From NCBI GenBank assembly GCA_030655075.1, contig JAURWE010000058.1:62001-126000 (forward strand): DNA of 64,000 nt, written 5' to 3'. Below, piece after piece: positions 11,293 through 20,241 of the stretch. The stretch is from Pararhizobium sp. GTDB taxonomy: Bacteria > Pseudomonadota > Alphaproteobacteria > Rhizobiales > Rhizobiaceae. Within the stretch, counting starts at the first letter, position 1. Each line of letters begins with the position of its first letter. The notes below the pieces were generated by a model, which did no database searches, was not told the DNA's origin, and saw only the letters and a program-made list of their open reading frames with translations. Both the position numbers and the translations under genes were made by a program.

Positions 11293-11943
11293 ATGCCACT
11301 GCGGCTGATCGTGGAAGACCTGAGCGCAAAGCGCGGTGACGACCTGATTTTTCAGGATATTTCCTTCGTTCTCGATGCATCCGAAGCGCTTGTGGTCACC
11401 GGCGCGAACGGGTCGGGAAAATCGACGCTGTTGCGGGTTCTGGCGGGTCTGCTCGCAGCTGAAACAGGCACGGTTCGGATCGAGGGTTTTGACGCCGAAA
11501 TCGAACGGGCTGGCGAGGTCTCCCACTATCTCGGACACCGCAACGCCATGAAGCGCGAACTGACGGTCGGAGAAAATCTCACCTTCTGGAAACGCTACCT
11601 CGGCGATTCGCCTCATGGGACCGGCATGGACATCGATGAGGCCACCGATGCCGTCGGGCTTGGCGATCTCGTCCAAATCCCTTTCGGCTATCTCTCCGCC
11701 GGTCAGCAGAGGCGCATGGCCATGGCCAAGCTTCTGGTGTCCTATCGGCCGGTCTGGATCCTCGACGAACCGACGGCGGCGCTCGATACCGGCGCCGACC
11801 AGCTTTTTGCCGGCCTCGTCACCCGCCACCGGGCAAACGGCGGCATCGTCATCGCCGCCACCCACCAGCCGCTCGGTTTCGAGCAGGCCAAGGTGCTCGA
11901 CATGAAAAGCTTTGCCGCAGTCCTGCAGGAAGAATGGGCATGA
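11293..11943 (+). CDS. ccmA: Heme exporter ATP-binding protein CcmA
   Basis: 216 aa ATPase with Walker A GANGSGKST, signature LSAGQQRR and Walker B WILDEPTAALD. The shortened signature and MKRELTVGENLTFWKRYLG are typical of CcmA. With CcmB and CcmC it forms the System I complex that drives release of holo-CcmE during cytochrome c maturation at the inner membrane. AAAGGG precedes the ATG. Unusually, 244 bases containing a palindromic repeat separate it from ccmB; these genes often abut. Confidence 0.93.
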   Translation: MPLRLIVEDLSAKRGDDLIFQDISFVLDASEALVVTGANGSGKSTLLRVLAGLLAAETGTVRIEGFDAEIERAGEVSHYLGHRNAMKRELTVGENLTFWKRYLGDSPHGTGMDIDEATDAVGLGDLVQIPFGYLSAGQQRRMAMAKLLVSYRPVWILDEPTAALDTGADQLFAGLVTRHRANGGIVIAATHQPLGFEQAKVLDMKSFAAVLQEEWA

Positions 11944-11961
11944 TGATTGTGGGCATGCCGC

Positions 11962-12160
11962 TTACCCCCCTCTGCCCTGTCGGGCATCTCCTCAAGGGGG
12001 GAGATCGAATGTTGCGCGCCCTTCCCGCAAAGGCTGCTGTGAAGCAAGATGTGAGAGAACCGCTAAGATTTATGCCTTTGATTGCTTGGCTCAGCGCGCG
12101 CAATGCGCTCCAATCTCCCCCCTTGAGGGGGAGATGTCACACAGTGACAGAGGGGGGTAA
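11962..12160. repeat. Composite palindromic repeat element between ccmA and ccmB
   Basis: Two copies of a unit of about 46 bases face each other. The left copy (11962-12005) starts TTACCCCCCTCTG and ends CTCAAGGGGGGAGAT; the right copy (12114-12160) is its reverse complement with a few changes. Each has its own small palindrome (CTCAAGGGGGGAG; TGTCACACAGTGACA in the right copy). About 108 bases lie between them, whose edges (GTTGCGCGCC and AGCGCGCGCAAT) also tend to pair. It resembles the mosaic palindromic intergenic elements of rhizobia (RIME-like); the exact family is not assigned here. Confidence 0.8.
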
Positions 12161-12187
12161 AACTCTCCAGCCGCAAGGACCGCGCCC

Positions 12188-12847
12188 ATGATTGCCCTCT
12201 TCCTGCGCGATCTCAAACTGGGCGTGCGTGCCGGAGGCGGCGCGATGATCGGCATTCTGTTCTTTCTGGCCGTCGTCGCCGTTATTCCCTTCGGTGTCGG
12301 CCCGGATCTCAACCTGCTCGCCCGCATCGGCCCAGCCATCCTGTGGATCGGCGTGTTGCTCGCCTCCCTGCTCGGGCTCGACCGCCTGTTCCAGGCCGAA
12401 CGGGATGACGGCTCGCTCGACCTGATGCTGATGCAGCCGGCACCGCTGGTCTTGACCGTACTTGTTAAATGTCTGGCCCACTGGGTGGCCACCGGCCTGC
12501 CGCTGGTTCTGGCCTCGCCGCTGCTCGGGCTGCTGATGAACATGGGCGCCAAGGCGACCGGCGCGACGATGCTGACCCTGCTGGTCGGAACGCCCGCCAT
12601 CACCTTCATCGGCGCCGTCGGCGCCGCCGTCGCCGTCGCCCTGCCGCGTGGGGGACTTCTGGTGTCGATCCTCGTCCTGCCGCTCACCATTCCCGTGCTG
12701 ATTTTCGGTGCGAGCGCCGTCTATGCGGCCGTCGAAGACCCCGCCCCCTTCCTGCCGCCTTTCCTCATCCTCACCGCCATCACACTGTTCTTCGGCGTCA
12801 TTGGTCCGCTGGCAGCGGCGCTGGCGCTGCGGCTTTCGTCCGACTGA
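12188..12847 (+). CDS. ccmB: Heme exporter permease CcmB
   Basis: 219 aa with six hydrophobic segments and the CcmB N-terminus ALFLRDLKLGVRAGGG. The internal sequence ERDDGSLDLMLMQPAPL and VATGLPLVLASPLLGLLMNM match the family. It is the membrane subunit paired with CcmA in System I cytochrome c maturation. AAGGA lies nine bases before the ATG. Its mRNA would include the preceding repeat element if transcribed from the ccmA promoter. Confidence 0.93.
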   Translation: MIALFLRDLKLGVRAGGGAMIGILFFLAVVAVIPFGVGPDLNLLARIGPAILWIGVLLASLLGLDRLFQAERDDGSLDLMLMQPAPLVLTVLVKCLAHWVATGLPLVLASPLLGLLMNMGAKATGATMLTLLVGTPAITFIGAVGAAVAVALPRGGLLVSILVLPLTIPVLIFGASAVYAAVEDPAPFLPPFLILTAITLFFGVIGPLAAALALRLSSD

Positions 12848-12907
12848 CAAAAATGTGATCGGCAAGGGTTGATTGCAGGCGCCCTGCAGAAACGTTAAAC
12901 AGGCACC

Positions 12908-13669
12908 ATGAGCGAAAACATCTCCGCCATCACCAAATTCAGCGACCTTGCCAACCCGACGCGGTTCATGGCGATCTCGGCGCGGCTTCTGCCGTGGCTG
13001 ATCGGCATCACCATCGCGCTCTTCGCCGTCGGCCTCTATCTGTCCTTCACGACGGACGGGGACTACCAGCAGGGCGAAACGGTGCGCATCATGTATGTGC
13101 ATGTGCCGGCCGCCTGGCTATCGATGATGTGTTATTCGGTGATGGCGATTTCGGCACTCGGAACGCTGGTCTGGCGCCATCCTCTGGCCGACGTCTCCGC
13201 CCGGGCTGCCGCCCCCATCGGTGCCGCCTTCACCTTCCTGGCGCTGTTGACCGGCTCGCTCTGGGGCAAGCCCATGTGGGGCACCTGGTGGGTGTGGGAT
13301 GCGCGGCTGACCTCGGTCTTTGTGCTCTTTCTCATGTATCTCGGCCTCATTGCGCTCAATCGTGCCATGGATGACCCGGGCAAGGCGGCCAAGGTCGGCG
13401 CCATTCTGACGCTGGTCGGCTTCGTCAACATTCCGATCATCAAGTTCTCCGTCGAATGGTGGAACACGCTGCACCAACCGGCGAGCGTGCTGCGCCTGGG
13501 TGGCTCGGCCATCGATGCGGAATTCCTACGGCCGCTCCTGGTCATGGCGATCGCCTTCACGCTGCTGTTCTTCACGCTGCACATGGCCGCCATGCGCACG
13601 GAAATCATCCGCCGCCGCATCGCCTCGCTGCGCCGCCAGGCAACGCGCGCAGCCGGACGGGAGAGCTGA
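12908..13669 (+). CDS. ccmC: Heme exporter CcmC
   Basis: 253 aa with six transmembrane helices. The tryptophan-rich heme-handling motif GKPMWGTWWVWDARLTS is complete, and the flanking histidines (VHVPAAWLSM; EWWNTLHQPASV) that ligate heme are present. CcmC loads heme onto CcmE on the periplasmic side. It follows ccmB by 60 bases and is followed immediately by ccmD. Confidence 0.95.
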   Translation: MSENISAITKFSDLANPTRFMAISARLLPWLIGITIALFAVGLYLSFTTDGDYQQGETVRIMYVHVPAAWLSMMCYSVMAISALGTLVWRHPLADVSARAAAPIGAAFTFLALLTGSLWGKPMWGTWWVWDARLTSVFVLFLMYLGLIALNRAMDDPGKAAKVGAILTLVGFVNIPIIKFSVEWWNTLHQPASVLRLGGSAIDAEFLRPLLVMAIAFTLLFFTLHMAAMRTEIIRRRIASLRRQATRAAGRES

Positions 13670-13670
13670 G

Positions 13671-13832
13671 ATGACCCATACGGACTATGTGTTCGCCTGT
13701 TATGCCGCCACCGTGCTGGTGGTTGCCATCATGACCGGCTGGATTTTTCTCGATTCCCGCGCCCGCCGCCGCGAGTTGCAGGAACTGGAAGCCGCCGGCA
13801 TCCGCCGCCGCTCGGCCGAGACCAAGCCATGA
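13671..13832 (+). CDS. ccmD: Heme exporter small subunit CcmD
   Basis: 53 aa. One N-terminal membrane helix (YVFACYAATVLVVAIMTGWIF) is followed by a basic, Arg-rich cytoplasmic tail (SRARRRELQELE), which is the CcmD pattern. The small protein is needed to release holo-CcmE from CcmC in System I. It starts one base after the ccmC stop with GAGAG as the ribosome site and overlaps ccmG by four bases (ATGA), so translation is coupled. Confidence 0.92.
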   Translation: MTHTDYVFACYAATVLVVAIMTGWIFLDSRARRRELQELEAAGIRRRSAETKP

Positions 13833-14455
13833 GCGTCAACGACAAGGGCGAGCAGGTCCCGGCTTCGCGGCTTCGCGGCCTCATGGTCGCCCTGCCGCTC
13901 ATCCTGTTTGCCACTCTCGCTTTCATCTTCTGGACACAGCTTCACTCGGGCAAGGACATCAGCGAAATCCCCTCGGCCCTGATCGGCACGAAAGCCCCCC
14001 TGCTCGATCTGCCGGCGCTCGATGGCGCAGTCCGCAATGGCCTGCCCGTTCCGGCGCTGAAGGATGTGGCAATCAAGGGTAAGCTGACGCTGGTCAACGT
14101 CTGGGCCTCCTGGTGCGTGCCCTGCCGGCAGGAACACCCGCTCATTCTGCAGCTGTCGAAAGACCCGCGCCTGACGGTCGTCGGCATCAACTACAAGGAT
14201 CAGAACGCCAACGCGCTGGGCTTCCTCGGCCAGCTCGGAAATCCATTCTCGGCCATCGGCACCGATCCGCGCGGCAAGGCGGCGATCGACTGGGGCGTCT
14301 ACGGCATCCCTGAATCCTACCTCGTCGGAGCAGACGGCACGATCCTCTACAAGCGCGTTGGGCCGTTTGACGAGCGCAGCCTGAAAGAAGGTCTTTATCC
14401 GGCCATCGAAAAGGCGACCGGTACCGGGACTACAGCGCTCCCTGCCAAGTCCTGA
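13829..14455 (+). CDS. ccmG: Thiol:disulfide interchange protein CcmG/DsbE
   Basis: 208 aa thioredoxin-fold protein anchored by an N-terminal helix at about residues 17-36. The redox site WASWCVPCRQE has Cys96 and Cys99, and the CcmG-specific GIPESYLVGADGTILYKRVGP follows. It keeps apocytochrome c cysteines reduced in the periplasm before heme attachment. It is the last ccm gene here; ccmE, F, H and I are not in the window. Its last 26 bases overlap the convergent DUF2585 gene. Confidence 0.93.
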   Translation: MSVNDKGEQVPASRLRGLMVALPLILFATLAFIFWTQLHSGKDISEIPSALIGTKAPLLDLPALDGAVRNGLPVPALKDVAIKGKLTLVNVWASWCVPCRQEHPLILQLSKDPRLTVVGINYKDQNANALGFLGQLGNPFSAIGTDPRGKAAIDWGVYGIPESYLVGADGTILYKRVGPFDERSLKEGLYPAIEKATGTGTTALPAKS

Positions 14456-15014
14456 CCGCATCGAGCGGCCAGACCAGCATCAGCACATTCAGCGTGAGAT
14501 TGTCGCGGATCAGCCAGCCGGTGAACAACTCGAAGACGATGGCGGCCGCCAGCGTCACCCAGACCGGCATGCGAGCGGCAAACAGGAAGCCGAGCGCCAT
14601 GAACACCGTATCCATGGCCGAGTTCAAAATGCTGTCGCCGAAATAATCGAGCGAGATTGTCGCTGCCCGGTAGCGATTGATGATCAGCGGCGTGTTCTCA
14701 AGAATTTCCCAGGCGGATTCGATCACCGTCGCCAGCAACAGGCGGGCCGAAAGCGGCCTGCCACGCAGCACCAGATAGCCAAGCCCATAGAACAGGAAGC
14801 CGTGGATAATGTGCGATGGCGTATACCAGTCCGAAAGATGCTGGGAATTGCCCGGGCTGTTGACCACGGGCTCGAACAGCTTGACATAGCCGCACGCGCA
14901 GATCGGCAGCCGGCCCATGAAATATTCGGTGACGATCTGGATCAGCAGCACGCCAAGGCTGGCAGCCAGAAAGAATTTTGAACCCTGCCGCGCAGTAACC
15001 GCTGTATCGCTCAC
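14430..15014 (-). CDS. DUF2585 (UPF0314) membrane protein
   Basis: 194 aa with about five hydrophobic segments. Conserved DUF2585 sequence includes MGRLPICACGYVKLFEPVVNSPGNSQHLSDWYTPSH split around residues 35-68 and ATVIESAWEILENTPLIINRYR. The family is restricted largely to Alphaproteobacteria and has no known function; the Cys, His and Glu residues in those motifs could suggest an intramembrane enzyme, which is inference. GTG start; its GTGA overlaps the stop of the preceding septation gene, so the two are translationally coupled. Confidence 0.85.
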   Translation of the reverse strand: MSDTAVTARQGSKFFLAASLGVLLIQIVTEYFMGRLPICACGYVKLFEPVVNSPGNSQHLSDWYTPSHIIHGFLFYGLGYLVLRGRPLSARLLLATVIESAWEILENTPLIINRYRAATISLDYFGDSILNSAMDTVFMALGFLFAARMPVWVTLAAAIVFELFTGWLIRDNLTLNVLMLVWPLDAVRTWQGAL

Positions 15015-15652
15015 GGCTTGGCAGCCTCGTCATCCTTGTCGAGCGAATGGCGCATGATCAGGGGCATCTGCGCCAGCGTGAACCCGATGGTGAGCGGCAT
15101 CGTGCCCCAGACCTTGAACGCCACCCAGGAATCCGTCGAGAAATTGCGCCAGACCACCTCGTTGAGCACCGCCAGCACCAGAAAGAAGACACCCCAGCGC
15201 AGCGTCAGCTTCTTCCAGCCGGCGTCATCAAGCCGGAAGGCCGCGTGAAAGACGTAGCCAAGCAGCGACTTTCCGAAAACCAGGCCGCCGAGCAGGATGA
15301 CGCCAAACAGCGCGTTGACGATGGTCGGCTTCATCTTGATGAACGTGTCGTTCTGCAGCCACAGCGTCAGGGCCCCGAAGACGAGAACGACGATACCTGA
15401 AATCAGCGGCATGATCGGCAATGTGCGGGTGAGTATCCACGACACCGTCAGCGCCAGCGCCGTCGCACCCATGAACAGACCGGTGGCGATGAAGATCGGT
15501 CCGCCAAAATCTGTCAGGATCGGAAATGTCCGGGCTAGCCACTCGCCGCGCGCATTGGCAAAGAAGAAGACCATCAGCGGGCCAAGTTCGAGCACGAACT
15601 TCAGAAGCGGGCTGATTTCCTTTTTGGGCTTTTCAAAGTCGATCGACGACAT
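15011..15652 (-). CDS. yciB: Inner-membrane septation protein A (YciB/IspZ family)
   Basis: 213 aa polytopic membrane protein with six or seven helices. The family motif FVLELGPLMVFFFANAR is at the N-terminus, and LGGLVFGKSLLGYVF plus LNEVVWRNFSTDSWVAFKVWG near the end. The family is needed for normal septation in some bacteria and affects envelope synthesis in E. coli. The ATG at 15652 is preceded by CAGGAAC; ATGs at 15682 and 15715 lack good ribosome sites. It sits after ftsY on the same strand. Confidence 0.9.
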   Translation of the reverse strand: MSSIDFEKPKKEISPLLKFVLELGPLMVFFFANARGEWLARTFPILTDFGGPIFIATGLFMGATALALTVSWILTRTLPIMPLISGIVVLVFGALTLWLQNDTFIKMKPTIVNALFGVILLGGLVFGKSLLGYVFHAAFRLDDAGWKKLTLRWGVFFLVLAVLNEVVWRNFSTDSWVAFKVWGTMPLTIGFTLAQMPLIMRHSLDKDDEAAKP

Positions 15653-15721
15653 GGCAGTTCCTGTTTCTTGAATATCCGCCATCCATAGACCCTTGGCTGG
15701 CCGGCAGAAAGGCAAAAGCGG

Positions 15722-17146
15722 TCAATGACCGGAATGTGACAGCCCGGCAATCGCATGGGCAAAATCATTGGCCTCGAACGGCTCGAGATCATCGACCCCT
15801 TCACCGACGCCGATGAAATAGACCGGCAGCTTGTGTTTGGCAGCGATGGCGACAAGAATGCCGCCCCGCGCCGTGCCGTCGAGCTTGGTCATGATCAGGC
15901 CGTTGACGCCTGCGACATTGCGGAAGATTTCCACCTGGTTGAGGGCGTTCTGGCCGGTCGTGGCGTCGAGCGTCTGCAGCACCGTATGCGGCGCATCCGG
16001 ATCGAGCTTGCCGAGCACGCGGACGATCTTTTCCAGCTCCGCCATCAGCTCGGCTTTGTTCTGGAGCCGGCCGGCCGTGTCGATGATCAGCACGTCGCTC
16101 TTCTTCTGCCGCGCCTGCTCAAACGCCTCATAGGCAAGCCCGGCCGCATCGGCTCCAAGCTTGGAAGAGACGATGTCGGAGCCGGTGCGTTCGGCCCAGA
16201 TCTTCAGCTGCTCGATCGCCGCCGCGCGAAACGTATCGCCGGCCGCCATCATCACCTTCAGACCGGCGCCGGACAATTTGGCGGCCAGCTTGCCGATCGT
16301 CGTCGTTTTGCCGGTGCCGTTGACGCCGACGACGAGAATGACATGCGGTTTGTGGCTGAGGTCGAGCTGCAGTGGCTTGGCGACGGGCGCCAGCACCTTG
16401 GTGATCTCGGCCGCCATGATCCGGGTCACATCCTCGCCGGTGACGTCCTTGCCATAGCGCTCGGCCGACAGGGTGCCGGTCACGCGCATCGCAGTCTCGA
16501 CACCGAGATCCGCCTGGATCAGCAGATCCTCGAGATCTTCCAGCGTCTGGTCGTCGAGCTTGCGCTTGGTGAACAGGCTGGCGATCTGGCTGGTGAGCTG
16601 CGACGACGTGCGAAACAGGCCCTGGCGAAGCCGCTGGTACCAGCTGAGTTTCGGCTGCTCGGCTGCCACGATGGGCTCTTCCGGCGCCCGTTCGGCAGCG
16701 GCAAAACCCTTCGGCAGCACGACGGCCACGGGCTCCTCGATATCCGCCTCTGACGTCAGTGGTGGCAGGGACGCCAGAAGCTCCTCTGCCGTCAGCGGCT
16801 GCTCCGGCGGCGTGTCGTCGGGGGACGGGCCACCGGCAGTGTCAATCTCGGGCTCGTTCACCGGGTCGTCTGCCCCGGGAAGCAGGATCGACGCATGCGG
16901 TGGCGGCAGTGGATAGATACCGGCAGCATCGGCGTCATCAGCCAGCGGCTCGGGATTGGCGGCTTCAGCTTCATCCAACAGGTCATCGCGCTCGGCGAAG
17001 GCAAGCGCCTCGCTGGACGGCGCCGCCTCCTCGGCTGCAACAAACTGATCGTCGGCCGGACCCTCCGGCGCAACCCCGGGCTCGGCCGTCTCCGCCTCGG
17101 CGCTCTTGCCGAAGGAGAATATTTTCTTGATGAAACCCAGCGCCAT
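15722..17146 (-). CDS. ftsY: Signal recognition particle receptor FtsY
   Basis: 474 aa. Residues 1 to about 155 are an acidic Ala/Glu/Pro-rich A-domain used for membrane association; then the N-domain and the GTPase G-domain follow, with P-loop GVNGTGKTTTIGKLA, DTAGRLQNKAELMAEL and TKLDGTARGG. FtsY docks ribosome-Ffh complexes at the Sec translocon. It lies 18 bases after mtaB in a minus-strand run with dapF. Ffh, its partner, is encoded 7 kb away at 23788. Confidence 0.97.
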   Translation of the reverse strand: MALGFIKKIFSFGKSAEAETAEPGVAPEGPADDQFVAAEEAAPSSEALAFAERDDLLDEAEAANPEPLADDADAAGIYPLPPPHASILLPGADDPVNEPEIDTAGGPSPDDTPPEQPLTAEELLASLPPLTSEADIEEPVAVVLPKGFAAAERAPEEPIVAAEQPKLSWYQRLRQGLFRTSSQLTSQIASLFTKRKLDDQTLEDLEDLLIQADLGVETAMRVTGTLSAERYGKDVTGEDVTRIMAAEITKVLAPVAKPLQLDLSHKPHVILVVGVNGTGKTTTIGKLAAKLSGAGLKVMMAAGDTFRAAAIEQLKIWAERTGSDIVSSKLGADAAGLAYEAFEQARQKKSDVLIIDTAGRLQNKAELMAELEKIVRVLGKLDPDAPHTVLQTLDATTGQNALNQVEIFRNVAGVNGLIMTKLDGTARGGILVAIAAKHKLPVYFIGVGEGVDDLEPFEANDFAHAIAGLSHSGH

Positions 17147-17164
17147 TACAATTCCCAGATCGTG

Positions 17165-18442
17165 TCAGGCCGCAGCCAGGTGTTGTTTCGGTTGCATCGT
17201 CAGATGCTTGCCATTGTGGCCTGTGATGGTAACGCGAACAAGGTCGCGGGGTTTCAAATCGGTCGCATCGACCAGCGTGAAGTTTTCGGTGTGCGCGAGC
17301 CCGTTGTTTTCGACCAGAATGACCTGTTCCGTGCCGGCCATCGCATCGAGATGGGCGGCGTGCAGCCGGGCACCAGTGGCGCGAAGCCGGGCAGCACGAT
17401 CCTTGACCAGCACCCGGTCGAGCTGCGGCATGCGCGCCGCCGGCGTTCCGTTGCGCGGGCTGTAGGGGAAGACGTGCAGATGCGCAATGCCGCAGGCCTC
17501 GGCCAGGCTTGCTGAATTTTTAAACATGTCTTCGGTTTCCGTCGGGAACCCGGCAATGATATCGGCGCCGAAGCTGACGTCGGGACGCAAGCGCCGGACT
17601 GCGTCGCAGAATTCGATTGCATCCGCGCGGCTGTGCCTGCGCTTCATCCGCTTCAGGATCATGTCGTCACCGTGCTGCAGCGACAGATGCAGATGCGGCA
17701 TGAAGCGCGGCTCGTCGCCGATCAGGTCGAGCAGATGTCCATCCGCCTCGATACTGTCGATCGACGACAACCTTAGCCGGCTAATATCCGGCACCTGCTT
17801 CAGCAGCGTCTTGGCCAGAAAACCGAGCGTCGGCGCACCCGGCAGGTCGCCGCCATAGCTCGTGGCATCGACACCGGTCAGCACGATCTCGCAATAACCG
17901 CTTTCCGTCAGCCGCCGTGCCTGCTCGACCACCGCTCCCATCGGCACCGAGCGGGAATTGCCGCGGCCGAACGGGATGATGCAGAATGTACAGCGGTGGT
18001 CGCAGCCGTTCTGCACCTGAATGAAGGCGCGCACATGCCCGTCGATCAGCTTCACCATCTGCGGCGCCGTTTCCGTCACGCTCATGATGTCGTTGACGCG
18101 CAGTTTTTCCTCAGCCGAGACACCGAAATCGGGAAGCTGGCGATAGGAGGCACTTTTCAGCTTCTCCTCGTTGCCGAGCACGGCGTCCACCTCCGCCATT
18201 CCGGCAAAGGTCTCCTTCTCCGTTTGGGCGGCACAGCCTGTCACGATGATCCGGGCCTGCGGGTTTTCCCGCCGCGCCCGGCGGATCGCCTGCCGTGCCT
18301 GCCGCACAGCCTCGCCGGTCACCGCACAGGTATTGACGAGAATGGCATTGTTCAGCCCGGCCTTCTCGGCCTCGGCGCGCATGACTTCGGATTCGTAGGT
18401 GTTGAGACGACAGCCGAAGGTGATGACCTCGACACCGCTCAC
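17165..18442 (-). CDS. mtaB: tRNA N6-threonylcarbamoyladenosine-37 methylthiotransferase MtaB
   Basis: 425 aa radical-SAM enzyme. The N-terminal domain supplies the second cluster (Cys11, Cys39, Cys70), and the radical-SAM triad is Cys147, Cys151, Cys154 in NGCDHRCTFCIIPFGRG, where the YxPxxRG of MiaB is replaced as in MtaB. A TRAM-like C-terminus ends in LVRVTITGHNGKHL. It converts t6A to ms2t6A in tRNAs reading ANN codons. The GTG start overlaps the dapF stop in GTGA. Confidence 0.93.
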   Translation of the reverse strand: MSGVEVITFGCRLNTYESEVMRAEAEKAGLNNAILVNTCAVTGEAVRQARQAIRRARRENPQARIIVTGCAAQTEKETFAGMAEVDAVLGNEEKLKSASYRQLPDFGVSAEEKLRVNDIMSVTETAPQMVKLIDGHVRAFIQVQNGCDHRCTFCIIPFGRGNSRSVPMGAVVEQARRLTESGYCEIVLTGVDATSYGGDLPGAPTLGFLAKTLLKQVPDISRLRLSSIDSIEADGHLLDLIGDEPRFMPHLHLSLQHGDDMILKRMKRRHSRADAIEFCDAVRRLRPDVSFGADIIAGFPTETEDMFKNSASLAEACGIAHLHVFPYSPRNGTPAARMPQLDRVLVKDRAARLRATGARLHAAHLDAMAGTEQVILVENNGLAHTENFTLVDATDLKPRDLVRVTITGHNGKHLTMQPKQHLAAA

Positions 18443-19359
18443 TGCGCGCCGGCCCCTGCCCTCTGGCCCGAAACGTCAGCGTCGCGGCTCCAGGCGCCGG
18501 TCACCGGATCGACCGTGCCGGACCATTCCCACTCGGCCGGACCGGTCATCACCACATGGCCGTCGCGCTCGCGCCACTCGATGATCAGCGGCACCGGCGA
18601 CGGGCTGGTGGCGACATTGACGGTCACGGTGCGGCCTGTCTTGCCGGTACGGGCTGCACTGACGACAGCCGCACAGGCGGCCGATCCACAGGCGAGCGTC
18701 AGCCCGGCGCCGCGCTCCCAGGTCCGGGTCGTCATGGACGACGTCGACGTCACCTCGGCCAGCGTGATGTTGGCGCGCTCGGGAAACATCGGGTGGTTCT
18801 CGAGCAGGGGCCCGAACCGCTCGAGATCGAAGGACATCACGTCGCGATCGACCCAGAAAATCGCATGCGGATTGCCCATGGAGGCGACCGACGGCGAATG
18901 CAGGATCGGTGCGTCGATCGGCCCGATCTGAAGTTCGATGCGCCGCGTATCAGAGAATTCTTCCGACAGGGGGATCTTGGTCCACTCGAAAACGGGCGTT
19001 CCCATGTCGACCGACACCCTGCCGTCTTCATGTTCGACGGCGTTCAGGATACCGGCAACTGTCTGGAACGTGAACGTCTTGCGCCCGGTCTCGGCCGCCA
19101 GTGCCTGCACCACACAGCGCGTGCCGTTGCCGCAGGCCTGTGCCTTCGATCCGTCACAATTGAGAATGTCGATCCAGGCGTCGGTACCGGACGCCTTCGG
19201 ATCGTGGATCGCCATGATCTGGTCGAACTGGGTCTCGGCCTCCGCATTGAGCGCTATTGCCGCAGCCGCCGTGACCACATCCTCACGTCCGCGCATATCC
19301 ACGACGAGGATCTTGTTTCCAAGCCCGTTCATTCTGGCAAATTGCACTGCTGCGGTCAT
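18439..19359 (-). CDS. dapF: Diaminopimelate epimerase
   Basis: 306 aa. It interconverts LL- and meso-diaminopimelate for lysine and peptidoglycan synthesis, without cofactor, using two cysteines: one in ACGNGTRCVVQ and one in LACGSAACAAVV. The N-terminal FARMNGLGNKILVVD is the family start motif. I prefer the ATG at 19359, which leaves seven residues before that motif; an ATG at 19395 would add 12. First gene of the dapF-mtaB-ftsY run, which is a common rhizobial order. Confidence 0.95.
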   Translation of the reverse strand: MTAAVQFARMNGLGNKILVVDMRGREDVVTAAAAIALNAEAETQFDQIMAIHDPKASGTDAWIDILNCDGSKAQACGNGTRCVVQALAAETGRKTFTFQTVAGILNAVEHEDGRVSVDMGTPVFEWTKIPLSEEFSDTRRIELQIGPIDAPILHSPSVASMGNPHAIFWVDRDVMSFDLERFGPLLENHPMFPERANITLAEVTSTSSMTTRTWERGAGLTLACGSAACAAVVSAARTGKTGRTVTVNVATSPSPVPLIIEWRERDGHVVMTGPAEWEWSGTVDPVTGAWSRDADVSGQRAGAGAQ

Positions 19360-19523
19360 GACACGGCGTCCGTCGAGAGCCCCGGAAGGGACCATTGTTT
19401 CAATCTGGCTGTATATGGCGGAAATGCCGGTAAATTACCAGTGGTGGATGCTTCCTCGCCGGGGATCCGGTCTGCGCATGCGCCAGAAATCCACTGGCCG
19501 TTGCGTGATATCAAACCCCGGCG

Positions 19524-20120
19524 TCACCCAGCAGATGATTCCCCGGCAATAAGCGCGTTGAACAGTGGAGTCAGCAGGACCACCAGATCCTCCGGATCGG
19601 CATCGGCAAGCGCCGAAAGACCCATCATCTGCCGCATGACCTGAAATCCCGCCACCAGCGACAGAATAAGAGCCGCTCGCTGTGGCGCAAGATTGCCCGC
19701 CAGAGCCGAGGCCATGGTCTTTTGATGACCGGCTTCGATCTGTCCGCGCCCGATTTCGGACGCGCGCTTGCTGGAGGCTGAGTGCAGCATGATCAGGAAG
19801 CCTTCGAGCGGCGTGTCATCCGCTTTTGTAATCTCGACAAGAGTTCGAGCAATGGTCTGGCCGAGGTTCGGCAAAGCAAGGTTCTCCGGCGTGAGAATGG
19901 TTGGGGTCGCCATTGTTGATGCGATAACCTCTGCAAACAGCCTCTCTTTCGAGCCGAAGTAGCGGTTGACCAGCATCGCCGTTACGCCCGCTCCGGCGGC
20001 AATCTCGCGCACGCCAGCACCATCATATCCGGATCGGGCGAACGCGCGCCTAGCCGAAATCAGGATAGCATCTCTTGTTGCGGCGGCATTGCGGCGGCGT
20101 GGCGTTAAGGCAGCAGGCAT
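19524..20120 (-). CDS. TetR family transcriptional regulator
   Basis: 198 aa. The N-terminal helix-turn-helix reads RDAILISARRAFARSGYDGAGVREIAAGAGVTAMLVNRYFGSKERLF in pieces between residues 16 and 62, the TetR pattern (tyrosine-phenylalanine pair before SKE). The rest is a divergent ligand-binding domain. The ATG at 20120 follows GGAAG at six bases; the frame continues upstream through the operator region, which is not coding. It is divergent from a methyltransferase-SDR pair, and two matching operator-like sites lie between them, so it probably represses both directions. The ligand is unknown. Confidence 0.88.
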   Translation of the reverse strand: MPAALTPRRRNAAATRDAILISARRAFARSGYDGAGVREIAAGAGVTAMLVNRYFGSKERLFAEVIASTMATPTILTPENLALPNLGQTIARTLVEITKADDTPLEGFLIMLHSASSKRASEIGRGQIEAGHQKTMASALAGNLAPQRAALILSLVAGFQVMRQMMGLSALADADPEDLVVLLTPLFNALIAGESSAG

Positions 20121-20136
20121 GCATTCTTCCATTTTA

Positions 20137-20151
20137 TATACGACTGTAGAC
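20137..20151 (+). promoter_or_regulatory. Candidate TetR operator, copy 1
   Basis: TATACGACTGTAGAC, containing the dyad TAC-N4-GTA. It is 14/15 identical to copy 2, whose start is 33 bases away. It falls in the 5' leader of the tetR message. Confidence 0.6.
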
Positions 20152-20167
20152 TTTTGCTTCGCCATTA

Positions 20168-20196
20168 AGTATACGACTGTAAACAAGCGATGGCAA
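20168..20196 (-). promoter_or_regulatory. Promoter of the tetR gene, overlapped by operator copy 2
   Basis: On the minus strand TTGCCA and TATACT are separated by exactly 17 bases. Operator copy 2 (TATACGACTGTAAAC at 20170-20184) covers the -10 box and half the spacer, as expected for repression by steric block. Confidence 0.65.
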
Positions 20197-20241
20197 CGCA
20201 AGCGTAGGCTTGGACTATCGGCATCTGAAAAGGAAACAAAA

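Noticed and set aside
19966..20241. 92-codon N-terminal extension of the methyltransferase frame
   Set aside because: It is antisense to the TetR gene and runs through its operators; the GTG at 20242 has a proper ribosome site.
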